Shown here one piece after another: positions 25,204 through 34,328 of a stretch of 64,000 nucleotides of DNA. The notes beneath the pieces were generated by a model. It had not been told where the DNA came from, ran no database searches, and saw only the letters and a list, made by a program, of their open reading frames with translations. This DNA comes from CAZUAQ01 sp964618455 (GTDB lineage: Bacteria; Planctomycetota; Phycisphaerae; UBA1845; PWPN01), in assembly GCA_964618455.1 (NCBI GenBank), contig CAZUAQ010000019.1:39471-103470 (forward strand), read 5' to 3'. How positions within the stretch are numbered: the first letter of the stretch is position 1; every line of letters starts with the position of its first letter. The position numbers and the translations under genes are program-made.

Positions 25204-28200
25204 TCAGGGCAGGCAGGCCGGATTCGCCGGGACGTTCTGACCGCTGAAACAGCGTTGCAGAACGGCGAAGTCGGATTGATCGCCGTCGGTATCGCCGTCG
25301 AGGTCGCGGTTCTCGCAACCGGGAGCCAGCGGGATCATCGGGCCGGCGGCGCAGCTCTCGAACAATGAGAAATCATCGCCGTCGACATCGCCGTCCATGT
25401 CGAAGTCCGGCGGCAGGAAGCCGACCACGTTCAGTGTCACGCGATCGGAAGCATATTCGACACCGAATGTGTTTCCATTCGGCAGCCCGAGCCCTTCGAT
25501 CGCATCGAACTGACCGACGACCGAAGGTGCCTCGATGATGGTGTACGTCTGGCCGAGCAAGGGTTCGAAACCGTTGATGGCGGCGAGATCGAGCGTACCG
25601 TTCAGGGTCACGCTCTGGCCGGCCGTGATGCGGTCGAACTGCCCTGGTTGATCACCGGCGATCTCGATGAACAGCGTGTTGCCCTCGCCGAAGGTCACGG
25701 CGCCGGGAAAGTGGATGGCGGCGGTCGAATCGCCCGGTTGGTAGCCGGCGTTGAAGACAATGTCGGCGGCCCAGGGAAACTGTCCCGCACCGGAAACGAG
25801 CCCGTTGAACATGACCGCGCCGCCGGTGTACATCTGCGACCCGGCCGGGGAGTGCAGGTCTCCATGAAAGGCGACATCGATCATGAAAAGAGAACCGAGG
25901 TTAACGAAGCCGACATCGTCGGCCAATCCGTTTGCTTCGCAGGCGAGGTCACTGTTGAACAGGAGGAGTTCACCACCGGTCTCGTTCCGCATTGAACCGG
26001 TCATGTCGGTGGATCCATCGAGGATATAGATCTCGCCTGAATTGCTCAGCCCCGCCAGTTCCACGCGGCCGTTGTTCGAGTCGAGCACACCGTCCGACTC
26101 GACCGTCATCTCGCCCCGAAGCAAGAACTCGACCGAGCTCAGATCTACGTTGGCTCCGAAGACACCGGAACTGCCTACGACCAGATCGCGCTCGAGTTCA
26201 AAGATTCCGGAGTTGAACTGCATCAGGCCGTCAACCACGAAGTTCTGCGGAAAGTCGAGATCCTTGATGCGTAAGGTGCCGCCATCGAGGACGAGTATGC
26301 CGTCCGAGGCGATTCTCGTCAGGAACCGGCGATGCTCGAGTTCACGATCCGGTCCCAGCGCAAGTCTATCACCGAATGGGCCGCCCGCGCCGATGGTCAA
26401 TCCGCCGCCAACACGGCAAGCCAGTCGTCCGCTGATGAAATCGAGTGTACCGCCGGACAGGGACAGAGTATTGAGCTCCACGTCGCCTCCGTCGATGTGT
26501 AATGTGCCGGAGTCTTGAACCAGCAGCGCCTGCGTCGCACTGGTCATCTCGAGCCGGCCGCCGTTCGTGACATTCATGGAAGCATTGTTGACTGGGGACT
26601 GGTCGCGGCCGATGGTCAGGAAAGAACTGAAAACCAGTTGAGAGTTCGCTCCGTCGATATTGATCTCGCTGACTCGTACACCATCCCCGGTGCCGAGGTT
26701 GATGAAGCCAAGATCGAGTTGCGAACCGCCGAGCACGTTGAGGATGGTTGTCTTTGGATCCGTGACGGCGTCGATGCCGGCGCCGTTGATCGTGATGTTC
26801 CCGGCATCCAGGACCTGGGCACCATTGTTCAGCGTCCAGGTGCTGGTCGAGCCTTCCGTGGCGTCCATGGAGTGAAGATTGGGATTGAGATTGAACACAG
26901 CATCCGCGCCGTCAATGGTGAGCGAGACGTCGCCGGCATTCAATCCATTGCCGACAAAGAGACGGTCGACGCTCAGTGAGCCTTCCGAGCCGACGGTCAC
27001 ATCGGCATTGTTGAGATTCAACAGGAAGGGGTAGTTGATCGATGCACCGTCGGTAATCGACACATCGCGCAGTGCCAGGGAACCGTTGACGACCTCTATC
27101 GTCGCCCCATTAATCATCTGCAGCATCTTACCAATGGTCTGGGAAAAGGATCCACCGTTGTCGATGGTGATCTGGCATCCATCGAAAAGGAGATCCTGCT
27201 GTGTGGAGATGCTACCACCTGTCGCATTGATGGTGACGCTCGGTCGAAGCGTGGTGGGCTCGTTGAACAGTACGCCGCCGTCGGTGGCAAGATTCAGCAG
27301 CACGGACCCGCCAATCGCCGAGCCCATCTCGATGCTGCCACCGGCCGCGATCACGGTGAAACTGCTGAAACTGTTGGCGTTGATGACGATCTGCTCATTG
27401 GCGGGCAGCGTCGTTCCCAGGTTCACGCCTCCGGGCTGGGACAGAAACAGGTTGGCGAGGTTAAACGCGTCCTCGCCGTTGAGATTGATCTCGGAGGGGT
27501 CTTCGAAGGCGAGGCTGTCGGCTTCGAGCGTAACGAGGGCACCCATATCGATGTTCAGCGGAATCTCAGGTACGACGGACATGGTGGCGCCGTCCGTGAG
27601 TTGCAGACCGCTCGCTTCGTCGGCGAAAACCAGGGGGCCGTTGAAGTCGATATGTGTGCCTGGATTCATCGCTTCGATCGTGCCCTTGCGGATTGTGGTT
27701 TGTCCGGTACCGGTGGACAGCGAGGCCTGGTCCTTCAGCCTGACTGTGCCGGAGGTGACATCGAGTGTCGAACTCCCGGTTTGCGTGATGGTGGTGCCGG
27801 CGCCGTCGGCGAGAAGATAACCGTCACCACGCCGCTGGCCCGTGCTCGAATCGAGTGAACCCAGGATGATATCTTCTGCTGTCAGTGTGGAAGCGTTGGT
27901 CAAGTTAATCTCACCCCGTGTCAGATCATCCTCATCCAAGGCACCGAGACCGAGTTGATCGGTGATGATCAACATAGCGCCGTTGTCGAGTGTGAGATTA
28001 GCGTTTTGGTTGAAGCCACCCAAGGTCGCGACTTGAAACTGCATCGTGCCGCCATCAACTTGAACGGTGCCTTCCCCCAGTCCGTCGTTGGCGGATACGA
28101 GTAACGCACGACCGCTGACCGTGCTGCCCTGTGCAACGCCGAGGGTGGATCCGTTGTTGACGCGGACCTCGGTGCCGGCATCGAGATCGAGTGGATTCAA

Positions 28201-28632
28201 CGCCAGGGCGGATGTGCCGACGATCACATCACCACCCTGTACCAGAAGATTCTCGATTTCGCCCAGCCACGGTCCGCCGTCGCTGAAGAAGAACACGCGT
28301 CCGTCGGCGATGCCCAGATCCTGCAAGACAAAGGACTGATTGATAGAGATTTCAAGCGTCGGGATTAAACTGAACAGTGCCGATTCCGAAGGCCCCGGTG
28401 CCGTGCCGTCCTGCCAATTGGGGCCTTGAAAGAACTCACCACCCGATGCGTTGACCCAGATATCCACGCCCTGGACCGTTGAAGTGGCGACCGCAAGCAT
28501 GGCGACGATGCCCTGAAGCAACCAGAAGCCTCGTTTGAATCTTCGGATCGATCGTCCGGGGGGCGTGTTTCCTTTTCGGAGCTGATTCGTGCCGACCCTC
28601 TCACAGAGGCGCGCAAAATGGAACGGTCTCAC
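25204..28632 (-). CDS. Large secreted beta-repeat protein with dockerin-like C-terminus
   Basis: A 1,142-residue protein. GTG 28632 has GAAGGA seven bases upstream; the frame remains open another 42 codons but without a site. A long basic N-region followed by LLQGIVAMLAVATSTVQG is the signal peptide. From about residue 60 to 1,050 the sequence is a run of imperfect 20-30 residue repeats rich in G, N, T and short hydrophobic strands (for example VQVDGGTMQFQVATLGG), like autotransporter-associated beta-strand repeats that fold as a right-handed beta-helix. The tail has two EF-hand-like units, DFDMDGDVDGDDFSLF and DLDGDTDGDQSDFAVLQ, as in dockerin type I modules of planctomycetes. Likely an extracellular or surface structural protein. 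Confidence 0.8.
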   Translation of the reverse strand: MRPFHFARLCERVGTNQLRKGNTPPGRSIRRFKRGFWLLQGIVAMLAVATSTVQGVDIWVNASGGEFFQGPNWQDGTAPGPSESALFSLIPTLEISINQSFVLQDLGIADGRVFFFSDGGPWLGEIENLLVQGGDVIVGTSALALNPLDLDAGTEVRVNNGSTLGVAQGSTVSGRALLVSANDGLGEGTVQVDGGTMQFQVATLGGFNQNANLTLDNGAMLIITDQLGLGALDEDDLTRGEINLTNASTLTAEDIILGSLDSSTGQRRGDGYLLADGAGTTITQTGSSTLDVTSGTVRLKDQASLSTGTGQTTIRKGTIEAMNPGTHIDFNGPLVFADEASGLQLTDGATMSVVPEIPLNIDMGALVTLEADSLAFEDPSEINLNGEDAFNLANLFLSQPGGVNLGTTLPANEQIVINANSFSSFTVIAAGGSIEMGSAIGGSVLLNLATDGGVLFNEPTTLRPSVTINATGGSISTQQDLLFDGCQITIDNGGSFSQTIGKMLQMINGATIEVVNGSLALRDVSITDGASINYPFLLNLNNADVTVGSEGSLSVDRLFVGNGLNAGDVSLTIDGADAVFNLNPNLHSMDATEGSTSTWTLNNGAQVLDAGNITINGAGIDAVTDPKTTILNVLGGSQLDLGFINLGTGDGVRVSEINIDGANSQLVFSSFLTIGRDQSPVNNASMNVTNGGRLEMTSATQALLVQDSGTLHIDGGDVELNTLSLSGGTLDFISGRLACRVGGGLTIGAGGPFGDRLALGPDRELEHRRFLTRIASDGILVLDGGTLRIKDLDFPQNFVVDGLMQFNSGIFELERDLVVGSSGVFGANVDLSSVEFLLRGEMTVESDGVLDSNNGRVELAGLSNSGEIYILDGSTDMTGSMRNETGGELLLFNSDLACEANGLADDVGFVNLGSLFMIDVAFHGDLHSPAGSQMYTGGAVMFNGLVSGAGQFPWAADIVFNAGYQPGDSTAAIHFPGAVTFGEGNTLFIEIAGDQPGQFDRITAGQSVTLNGTLDLAAINGFEPLLGQTYTIIEAPSVVGQFDAIEGLGLPNGNTFGVEYASDRVTLNVVGFLPPDFDMDGDVDGDDFSLFESCAAGPMIPLAPGCENRDLDGDTDGDQSDFAVLQRCFSGQNVPANPACLP

Positions 28633-28874
28633 GAGTGTCCTTCTTTCCTGTCGAGAATAATCGTCCAACGGATCGTTCACACACCGGCAGCTATCCCTCG
28701 ACGGAGGGACGACATCCGTAGCGTGTATGTTCTGGAGCATCCGGCGACTAATGAACATTCATCAGTATAGGAAAAACCGGGGTCCAGGCTCAACCTTTGT
28801 GTGTATGCCCGCGATCTGACCGAAGTGGATATATCAGCATCATTCCGAAGGAAGACTGGTTGTATCGGAACAAA

Positions 28875-29435
28875 CTATCGCCCCACGGGGCGGACTTTGG
28901 TTTGACGGCTCGGCTCGAGCTTCTGGCAGGGGAACCCGTTCACAACTTCGCCGCGGCGGCGAAGCGATTGGGCGATTTGGAGGCGAAAGTTTTCGGGCGC
29001 GGTATCCAAGGCGCGCTTCAGGGCGGCGAGGGATTTCTCGCCTTCGATCCGTTCGAGCACCATGCGGGCGTCTTCACGCAGTTGCTCGCTCTTGAGCAGC
29101 ACGGCCGCGACGCCGACGGTGTCATCCCCACCGATTTCCGAGAGCATCCAGAGGATCTCGGCGCGGACACTGCGTGGGCGCTCCTGACGCAACAGCATGA
29201 GCAGCGCGCGTTCGGTCTCCGCTCGAAGGGCCTCCGCGCCGGGACGACCGGCGTGGCGGACGATCTTCCACATCGCGCGCACCGCCGCGCGGCGAATGTG
29301 AAATTCCTCCCGGGCCATGAGATCGGCGAGAGGGTCGAGTGCATCGGTTCCTACCGGACCGGCGTTCTGCCAGGCGTCGGCGCGCCGGGGTTCGTCGCCA
29401 TGCTCGATGCGTCGGATGAGTTGCTTGGCATTCAT
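28875..29435 (-). CDS. HEAT-repeat protein
   Basis: A 186-residue alpha-helical protein with about four HEAT repeats (DALDPLADLMAREEFHIRRAAVRAMW, then RSVRAEILWMLSEIGGD, then LAALKRALDTAPENFRLQIAQSL). HEAT repeats are scaffolds for protein binding. No signal peptide. The ATG at 29435 follows AAAGGA. It starts 16 bases after the stop of the oxidoreductase gene and is almost certainly co-transcribed with it; the functional connection is unknown. Confidence 0.75.
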   Translation of the reverse strand: MNAKQLIRRIEHGDEPRRADAWQNAGPVGTDALDPLADLMAREEFHIRRAAVRAMWKIVRHAGRPGAEALRAETERALLMLLRQERPRSVRAEILWMLSEIGGDDTVGVAAVLLKSEQLREDARMVLERIEGEKSLAALKRALDTAPENFRLQIAQSLRRRGEVVNGFPCQKLEPSRQTKVRPVGR

Positions 29436-29451
29436 CGGAGAAAAATCCTTT

Positions 29452-30795
29452 CTACAGATGATACGGGTGGCGCTGCGGACGTCGCATCATTCGCTGCGCC
29501 TGGGCATCGCCCACGATCTCCTGCCGCTCCTGATCCCATTCAAGTTGACGCCCGAGGATGAACGACAGATTGCCGAGGATGCAGAGGTTGGCGACCCCGA
29601 CGGAGGCCTCGATGTTCATGATGGTCTTCCTGCCGGTGCGGATGCCTTCGAACCAGTCCTCCTTGTGGCCGGGGCTCTCGTACACTTCTCTGGCATCGGC
29701 TGGGGGTTCCCATTCACGGGCTTTGCGTTCGGCCCAGGTACCGCCATCACCGCCCCAGTGCGTGAAGGTGCCTTTCGTACCGTGATAGACGGCGCCATAA
29801 CCGGGCCGGATGATCTTGTCCTCGTCCGCGTCGCGTGGTTCCGGTGGCGGGGCGTTGTCCGGGTGCTGGCTCCAGGTCATGGTCCAGTCAGGATTCTTGA
29901 ACGTATAAGTGACGTCCATCTCGACGGCGCTGTCCCACAGCCCACTCGGCGGTGAGGTGCCCTTAGCTTCTACCGTGACCGGCCCGGTGCCGTCCGCGCC
30001 CATCCACCACATCGCACAGCTCATGACGTGCGCCCCGCGATCACGGATCTGTCCGCCGCCGGATTCGAGGATCCAGCGGAAGGTTCCGTGGCAGTAGCGC
30101 CGGTTGTACGGCCGCCAACGCAATGGGCCGAGCCAGAGATCCCAGTCCAGTTCAGGAGGTGGCTCGCTGTCGGGGACGGGGTTCCTGTCGATCGGGCTGG
30201 GATAGTGGAAACAGGCGACGTGATCGATGTCCCCGATTGCGCCGTTGGCGAGGTAGCGATGGGCAAGGTACGCTTCCGGCTGCGAACGGCCCTGCGAGCC
30301 GACCTGCACGGCGATGTTGTTGTCACGGGCGGCCTTGATCATGGCCTGGCCTTCCTCAATGGTGCAGCACGCGGGCTTTTCGACGTACACGTGCTTGCCC
30401 GACTCGGCAGCGTGAACCATCTGGACGGCGTGCCAGTGATCGGGTGTGGCGATGACGACGGCGTCGATGTCCTTGCGTTCGAGGATGTAGCGGTAGTCGC
30501 GGTAGACGTCCGCCTGAGGGCCGGCGTTCTCCGATGCTTTGCGGAGGCGGTTCTCGTCGATGTCGCACACCGCCGCCACATGGACTTCGCCCTTCTTCAT
30601 GCGGCGAACCATGTCCTTGAGATGGTGCGTACCCATGCCGCCAAGACCGATGTGGGCGGTGGTCAGCCTGTCGTTCGGGCCGGGGCGGCCTTTGGAGGCG
30701 AGAATGCCGGAAGGCAGCAGATACGGGGCACTTATGGCGGCACCGGCGGACTTGAGCAGCGTGCGGCGCGGGATGCCTGAACGGTGACGAGTCAT
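29452..30795 (-). CDS. Exported Gfo/Idh/MocA-family oxidoreductase
   Basis: A 447-residue NAD(P)-dependent sugar or cyclitol dehydrogenase-like enzyme. It begins with a twin-arginine signal (RRTLLKSAGAAISAPYL), so it is folded in the cytoplasm and exported. The Rossmann motif is HIGLGGMGTHHL, and the family motif with the catalytic Lys is VYVEKPACC. Tyr/His residues in GAHVMSCAMWWMG follow the usual pattern near the active site. The family often acts on sugars or inositols; planctomycete genomes contain many such exported paralogs with unknown substrates. It heads a two-gene unit with the HEAT protein. Confidence 0.9.
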   Translation of the reverse strand: MTRHRSGIPRRTLLKSAGAAISAPYLLPSGILASKGRPGPNDRLTTAHIGLGGMGTHHLKDMVRRMKKGEVHVAAVCDIDENRLRKASENAGPQADVYRDYRYILERKDIDAVVIATPDHWHAVQMVHAAESGKHVYVEKPACCTIEEGQAMIKAARDNNIAVQVGSQGRSQPEAYLAHRYLANGAIGDIDHVACFHYPSPIDRNPVPDSEPPPELDWDLWLGPLRWRPYNRRYCHGTFRWILESGGGQIRDRGAHVMSCAMWWMGADGTGPVTVEAKGTSPPSGLWDSAVEMDVTYTFKNPDWTMTWSQHPDNAPPPEPRDADEDKIIRPGYGAVYHGTKGTFTHWGGDGGTWAERKAREWEPPADAREVYESPGHKEDWFEGIRTGRKTIMNIEASVGVANLCILGNLSFILGRQLEWDQERQEIVGDAQAQRMMRRPQRHPYHL

Positions 30796-30984
30796 GGTTA
30801 TTTTGCTTTCTGATCACGAAGTGTACGAATGTCGTCCGTCGCATGGCGAACTCCAACAGCGTATCACGACCGCCGCGCGGCGTGCAAGTTTTCATGTGAT
30901 GCGACCGCTTTCGGATAGAATGGTGCTCCTGGCTTGTGCGATTGCTGTGGACAAAGTTTCAGCGCCGAATTGAGAAGACTCGAG

Positions 30985-32640
30985 ATGATGCGAACAATCG
31001 TCATGTGTGGCGCGGTGTGGGGAGTGATGTGGATCATGAGTGATGCGAAAGGGCAGGATTCAGGAAACGCGTCGGCACTCGACTGGCAGGCGAGCGGCAC
31101 ACAAGGCGCGGTGGCTGCCGGTGGAAGCGAAGCCGCGGCCGCGGGGCTGCGGATTCTTAAGAACGGCGGAAACGCCGTGGACGCCGCCGTGGCGACCATC
31201 CTGGCGCTGTCGATTACGGACTCGGACCAGTTCTGCTTCGGCGGCGAGGTGCCCATCATGGTCTACTCCGCCGAGCGCGGCGTTGTGGAAGTGCTGAGCG
31301 GCCAGGGTGTGGCGCCGCGGCTCGCAACGCGAGATTATTTCGCGAACAAGGGAAGCATCCCGGGTGAAGGTGTGGAACCGGCGGCCGTCCCGGCGGTGTT
31401 GGACGCGTGCACGACGGCGCTGGAGCGCTACGGCACCATGAACTTCGCGTCAGTGGTCGCGCCGAGTCTCGAAGTGCTGGATCGGGGAGATCAACCCTGG
31501 CACGGGGACCTGGCGAAGTCGCTTCGGCAGTTGGTCGCTGCCGAGGGAAGAATCGAAGATCGACGCCGGGGTCTGCGACTCGTGGCGGACTGTTTCTACC
31601 GCGGCCCGATCGCGCGTGAGCTGGATCGATGGTCACGCGCCAACGGGGGTCTGTTGCGCTACAGCGATCTGGCCACGCACGTCACCCGCATCGAAGAACC
31701 GCTGTACGTGGATTACCGGGACCATCGCGTCTTCAAGTGCGGGCCGTGGACGCAGGGGCCGTACCTGCTGCAAACGTTGCGGCTTCTGGAGCAGAATGAT
31801 CTCGCAGCGATGGGGCAGGGCTCGGCGGACACGATCCATGCGATCGTCGAGGCGATGAAGCTCGCGCTGGCCGATCGCGACGTGTACTACGCCGATCCGT
31901 TGTTTGAAGAAGTGCCGATCGCAGCCTTGCTTTCGGAACGCTACATGCAATTGCGTCGGCCGTTGATCGACATGAGCAACGCCTCCATCGTGCTTCGTCC
32001 AGGCGATCCGGTGGCGGGAGAAGCGTTGCTGAGGAGTGCGAATGTGAGAATCGGTGCCGATGCTGCCGAACAGGACACCACCACCTGCCTGACTGCCGAT
32101 CGCTGGGGCAACGTGGTCGCGGCCACGCCGAGCGGGTGGGGCGGCGTCATAGCGGGCAAGACCGGGATTCAACTGGGCACGCGCTTGCAGAGCTTCAATA
32201 TCTGGGAAGGGCACCCGAACTGCATCGAGCCTGGCAAGCGGCCACGTATCACGCTCACGCCCACCCTTGTTTTCAAGTCCGGTAAACCGGTACTGGCGAT
32301 CAGCGTGGCCGGGGGAGACGGACAGGATCAGGTGACGCTGCAGATGCTGATCAACGCGATCGACTTTGACATGCCCGCCGATGAGCTGGTGACGGTACCC
32401 CGTTTCGACACCAGCCACCTCGTCGGATCGTTCCGGCAAACGACACCGAAATTGGGCAGCCTCCAGTTGTACGAGGCGTATCCGGCGGCGGTGATCGACG
32501 ATCTCAAGGCGCGGGGCCATCGCGTGGAACTCACCTCGCCTCCGCTCCATGAGCCCATTGCCCTGACCATCGATCCGGAAACAGGACGGATGCACGCCGC
32601 CGGGGATCCCGAGGCAAACCGCCACGCAGCGGCGTACTGA
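30985..32640 (+). CDS. Gamma-glutamyltransferase family protein
   Basis: A 551-residue N-terminal-nucleophile enzyme. The ATG at 30985 (or 30988) is followed by a short hydrophobic export signal. The large subunit part has AAAAGLRILKNGGNAVDAAVA, typical of the family. The small-subunit start is at about residue 360: EQDTTTCLTADRWGNVV, where the first Thr of TTT is the predicted self-cleavage nucleophile. The family's GNAVS and later GG motifs are recognisable (SVAGGDGQDQVTLQ). It would transfer or hydrolyse gamma-glutamyl groups, for example from glutathione, in the periplasm. The residues that bind the substrate carboxylates cannot all be identified, so acylase activity is also possible. Confidence 0.88.
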   Translation: MMRTIVMCGAVWGVMWIMSDAKGQDSGNASALDWQASGTQGAVAAGGSEAAAAGLRILKNGGNAVDAAVATILALSITDSDQFCFGGEVPIMVYSAERGVVEVLSGQGVAPRLATRDYFANKGSIPGEGVEPAAVPAVLDACTTALERYGTMNFASVVAPSLEVLDRGDQPWHGDLAKSLRQLVAAEGRIEDRRRGLRLVADCFYRGPIARELDRWSRANGGLLRYSDLATHVTRIEEPLYVDYRDHRVFKCGPWTQGPYLLQTLRLLEQNDLAAMGQGSADTIHAIVEAMKLALADRDVYYADPLFEEVPIAALLSERYMQLRRPLIDMSNASIVLRPGDPVAGEALLRSANVRIGADAAEQDTTTCLTADRWGNVVAATPSGWGGVIAGKTGIQLGTRLQSFNIWEGHPNCIEPGKRPRITLTPTLVFKSGKPVLAISVAGGDGQDQVTLQMLINAIDFDMPADELVTVPRFDTSHLVGSFRQTTPKLGSLQLYEAYPAAVIDDLKARGHRVELTSPPLHEPIALTIDPETGRMHAAGDPEANRHAAAY

Positions 32641-32803
32641 TCTCTGATCCCATACATCTCACACTGAATATCTCCATCCTACCGGAAGCGACCCGCCTGC
32701 AAACGTTATGGGGCGGTGGGGACTATTTCGCGTTTTTTTTCCAGGTGTGGGGAAAGGTTCGCAGCCTGAGATCGCAATAGAGAGTGACAGCTCACGTTTA
32801 GGT

Positions 32804-32827
32804 GGCAACGCTGCGTATTTCGTTGCC
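32804..32827. promoter_or_regulatory. Palindromic candidate activator site
   Basis: GGCAACG (32804-32810) and CGTTGCC (32821-32827) form a perfect inverted repeat with a ten-base spacer. Its centre is about 50 bases before the predicted sigma54 start site. A second short palindrome, GTGA-CAGC-TCAC, lies at 32784-32795. Sigma54 promoters need an enhancer-binding activator, and these are candidate sites. Confidence 0.4.
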
Positions 32828-32838
32828 GTTCGGGGCAT

Positions 32839-32854
32839 TGGCACGATTTATGCA
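32839..32854 (+). promoter_or_regulatory. Sigma54 (-24/-12) promoter
   Basis: TGGCACG at 32839-32845, four bases, then ATGCA at 32850-32854. The -24 element is perfect, and the invariant GG (32840-32841) and GC (32852-32853) have the exact ten-base spacing. Only the first base of the -12 TTGC is different. Transcription should begin near 32865, at the base of the structured RNA. Confidence 0.7.
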
Positions 32855-32864
32855 TTTGGCGAAA

Positions 32865-32935
32865 GGTGAGACGGGTTTCCCGGGTCTTGGGAAACGGGAG
32901 AGCCTCAATACGAAGGGAAGCCCGTCTCGCTTTTT
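32865..32935 (+). ncRNA. Candidate sigma54-driven small RNA or leader with intrinsic terminator
   Basis: Starting at the predicted +1, GAGACGGG (32868-32875) pairs perfectly with CCCGTCTC (32921-32928) and the stem extends outward through G-U and A-U pairs to the TTTTT at 32931-32935. Within it TTTCCC (32876-32881) pairs with GGGAAA (32889-32894), leaving a 26-base purine-rich strand. The RNA would be about 71 nucleotides. It does not match any riboswitch or small RNA family I can recall. It may be a free small RNA or a terminator controlling the gene at 33008. Confidence 0.55.
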
Positions 32936-33007
32936 GCATCAGCGCCAGGGCAGGCGAAGGGAATGGATCACGACAGCGACGATCCAAACCCACGAAGGAG
33001 ACGTTCG

Positions 33008-33223
33008 ATGCAGTTGGTACTGACATATCAGGAGCAGGATGTGGACAAGGTCTTGCAGACGTCGATGACAGCTGGAGAAGACACGGCTATCCCAGTGCTG
33101 GAACCGGGTGTTTTCGTCCCGGATTCCGGGCTCACGCCCGTGCGCGAACTGGCACGGCTGTTGGGCTTGCTGGACGAGGGGGATGAGCCATCCGATGCTT
33201 CGCAGCGGCGCAAGCAAGACTGA
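33008..33223 (+). CDS. Small protein of unknown function
   Basis: A 71-residue protein. ATG 33008 is chosen because AAGGAG lies eight bases upstream; an in-frame ATG at 32963 has no site. It begins QLVLTYQEQDVDKVLQTS, has no signal peptide or membrane segment, and includes a predicted short helix (PVRELARLLGLLDEG) and a charged tail. No family is recognised. It lies behind a sigma54 promoter and a structured RNA with a terminator, so its expression would depend on read-through or on a second start site. Confidence 0.6.
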   Translation: MQLVLTYQEQDVDKVLQTSMTAGEDTAIPVLEPGVFVPDSGLTPVRELARLLGLLDEGDEPSDASQRRKQD

Positions 33224-33475
33224 AAGATCGATTTCGTTCTTCACCTTGTCATGAGGTGTGGACGAGCAAGGGGGGCTTGGGGTTGGGCGATGGAACCGAT
33301 GGGTTTCGTCGCCCTCCCCTTTTCATGGGGTGGCATAAGCTGGATGTCACCCAGGTGTCGGGGTATGGTAATGCGGTCTTGAAGATACCGTGCGGATCGA
33401 GGCAGGGCGTCGGTGAACCGGCGGTATCGTTGTGAGTACCTCAGTCCATCGTGCCGTGTGAGGGAGGCCGCCGCC

Positions 33476-34306
33476 ATGCCGAAAATCAGTGCCTTTGCCG
33501 ATGAAATCGGCCCTGATCCCAAGGAACAACTGGATGCGTTGGACGCCATTCACGTGAAGTGGATCGAGCTTCGCGGGGTAAAGGGCGTCAATGTCATGAA
33601 GTTCTCAACCGAACTGTGTGAGGAACTGCGATCGATGTACGCCGCACGCGGATTCGGCGTGAGTGCCATCGGGTCGCCCATCGGGAAGATCAAGCTCGAC
33701 GCGGATCTCGACCAGCACTTCGACGACTTCAAGCACGCGGTCGATCTGGCGGAGTTTTTCAGCGCGAGGTTCATCCGGATTTTCAGCTATTATCCGCCGG
33801 AAGGTAAATGCATCGCCGACTACCGCGAGCAGGTCGTGGACCTGATGGCAATGAAGCTGGATTACATCCAGGGGCGGGATGTCACGCTGGCTCTCGAGAA
33901 CGAGTCACACCTCTTCGGCGCCGTGCCCGAAAGGTGCGCCTACCTGCACGCGGCGTTGCCGTCGAAGCAACTCGTTGCTGCATTCGATCCCGCCAACTTC
34001 GTGAACATGAACGTGCAGAATGTCTTCAAGACTGCCTGGTTACCATTGCGCGAAAACGTCAATTACATCCATATCAAGGATTTCAAGTACGGCGAAACAG
34101 AGCATGCCGTGCCCGCAGGTGAGGGGGACGGCTGTTTTCCGGAGATACTCGCGGATGCCGCCAGCCGGGGTTACGACAACTTCCTCGCTCTCGAACCGCA
34201 TCTGGCGAAGGCGGAGCATTCGACGGGCGTGACCGGGCCGGACCTGTTCAAGGTCGCGGCCGATGCCCTGAGGAAGATCTGCAAGCAGGTCGGGTGGGAC
34301 GTTTGA
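33476..34306 (+). CDS. Sugar phosphate isomerase/epimerase-type TIM-barrel protein
   Basis: A 276-residue xylose-isomerase-like TIM barrel (AP endonuclease family 2 superfamily). ATG 33476 follows AGGGAGG. Barrel motifs are visible: SAFADEI at strand 1, WIELRGV at strand 2, LALENESHLFG with the metal-binding Glu, AAFDPANFVN with Asp, NYIHIKDFKYG with His and Asp, and FLALEPHLA with the final Glu. These metal ligands are consistent with an active isomerase or epimerase; the sugar substrate cannot be told. It starts a run of same-strand genes leading to lipA-tmk-holB. Confidence 0.85.
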   Translation: MPKISAFADEIGPDPKEQLDALDAIHVKWIELRGVKGVNVMKFSTELCEELRSMYAARGFGVSAIGSPIGKIKLDADLDQHFDDFKHAVDLAEFFSARFIRIFSYYPPEGKCIADYREQVVDLMAMKLDYIQGRDVTLALENESHLFGAVPERCAYLHAALPSKQLVAAFDPANFVNMNVQNVFKTAWLPLRENVNYIHIKDFKYGETEHAVPAGEGDGCFPEILADAASRGYDNFLALEPHLAKAEHSTGVTGPDLFKVAADALRKICKQVGWDV

Positions 34307-34328
34307 CTTCGTCGAGTATTGAGCCGTG

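Larger units (their letters stand above)
32641..33007 (+). other. Regulatory intergenic region upstream of the 71-residue protein
   Basis: These 367 bases hold no gene. They contain in order: GTGA-CAGC-TCAC (32784-32795), a GGCAACG/CGTTGCC inverted repeat (32804-32827), a sigma54 promoter (32839-32854), a structured RNA ending in a terminator (32865-32935), and a strong ribosome site for the small protein gene. Elements are listed separately. Confidence 0.6.

Noticed and set aside
32868..32928. Glycine or cyclic di-GMP riboswitch in the structured RNA
   Set aside because: GGGAGAG and GAAGGG-like bits occur, but the CUCUCAGG and other conserved cores of the glycine aptamer and the GEMM core of the cyclic di-GMP aptamer are missing.
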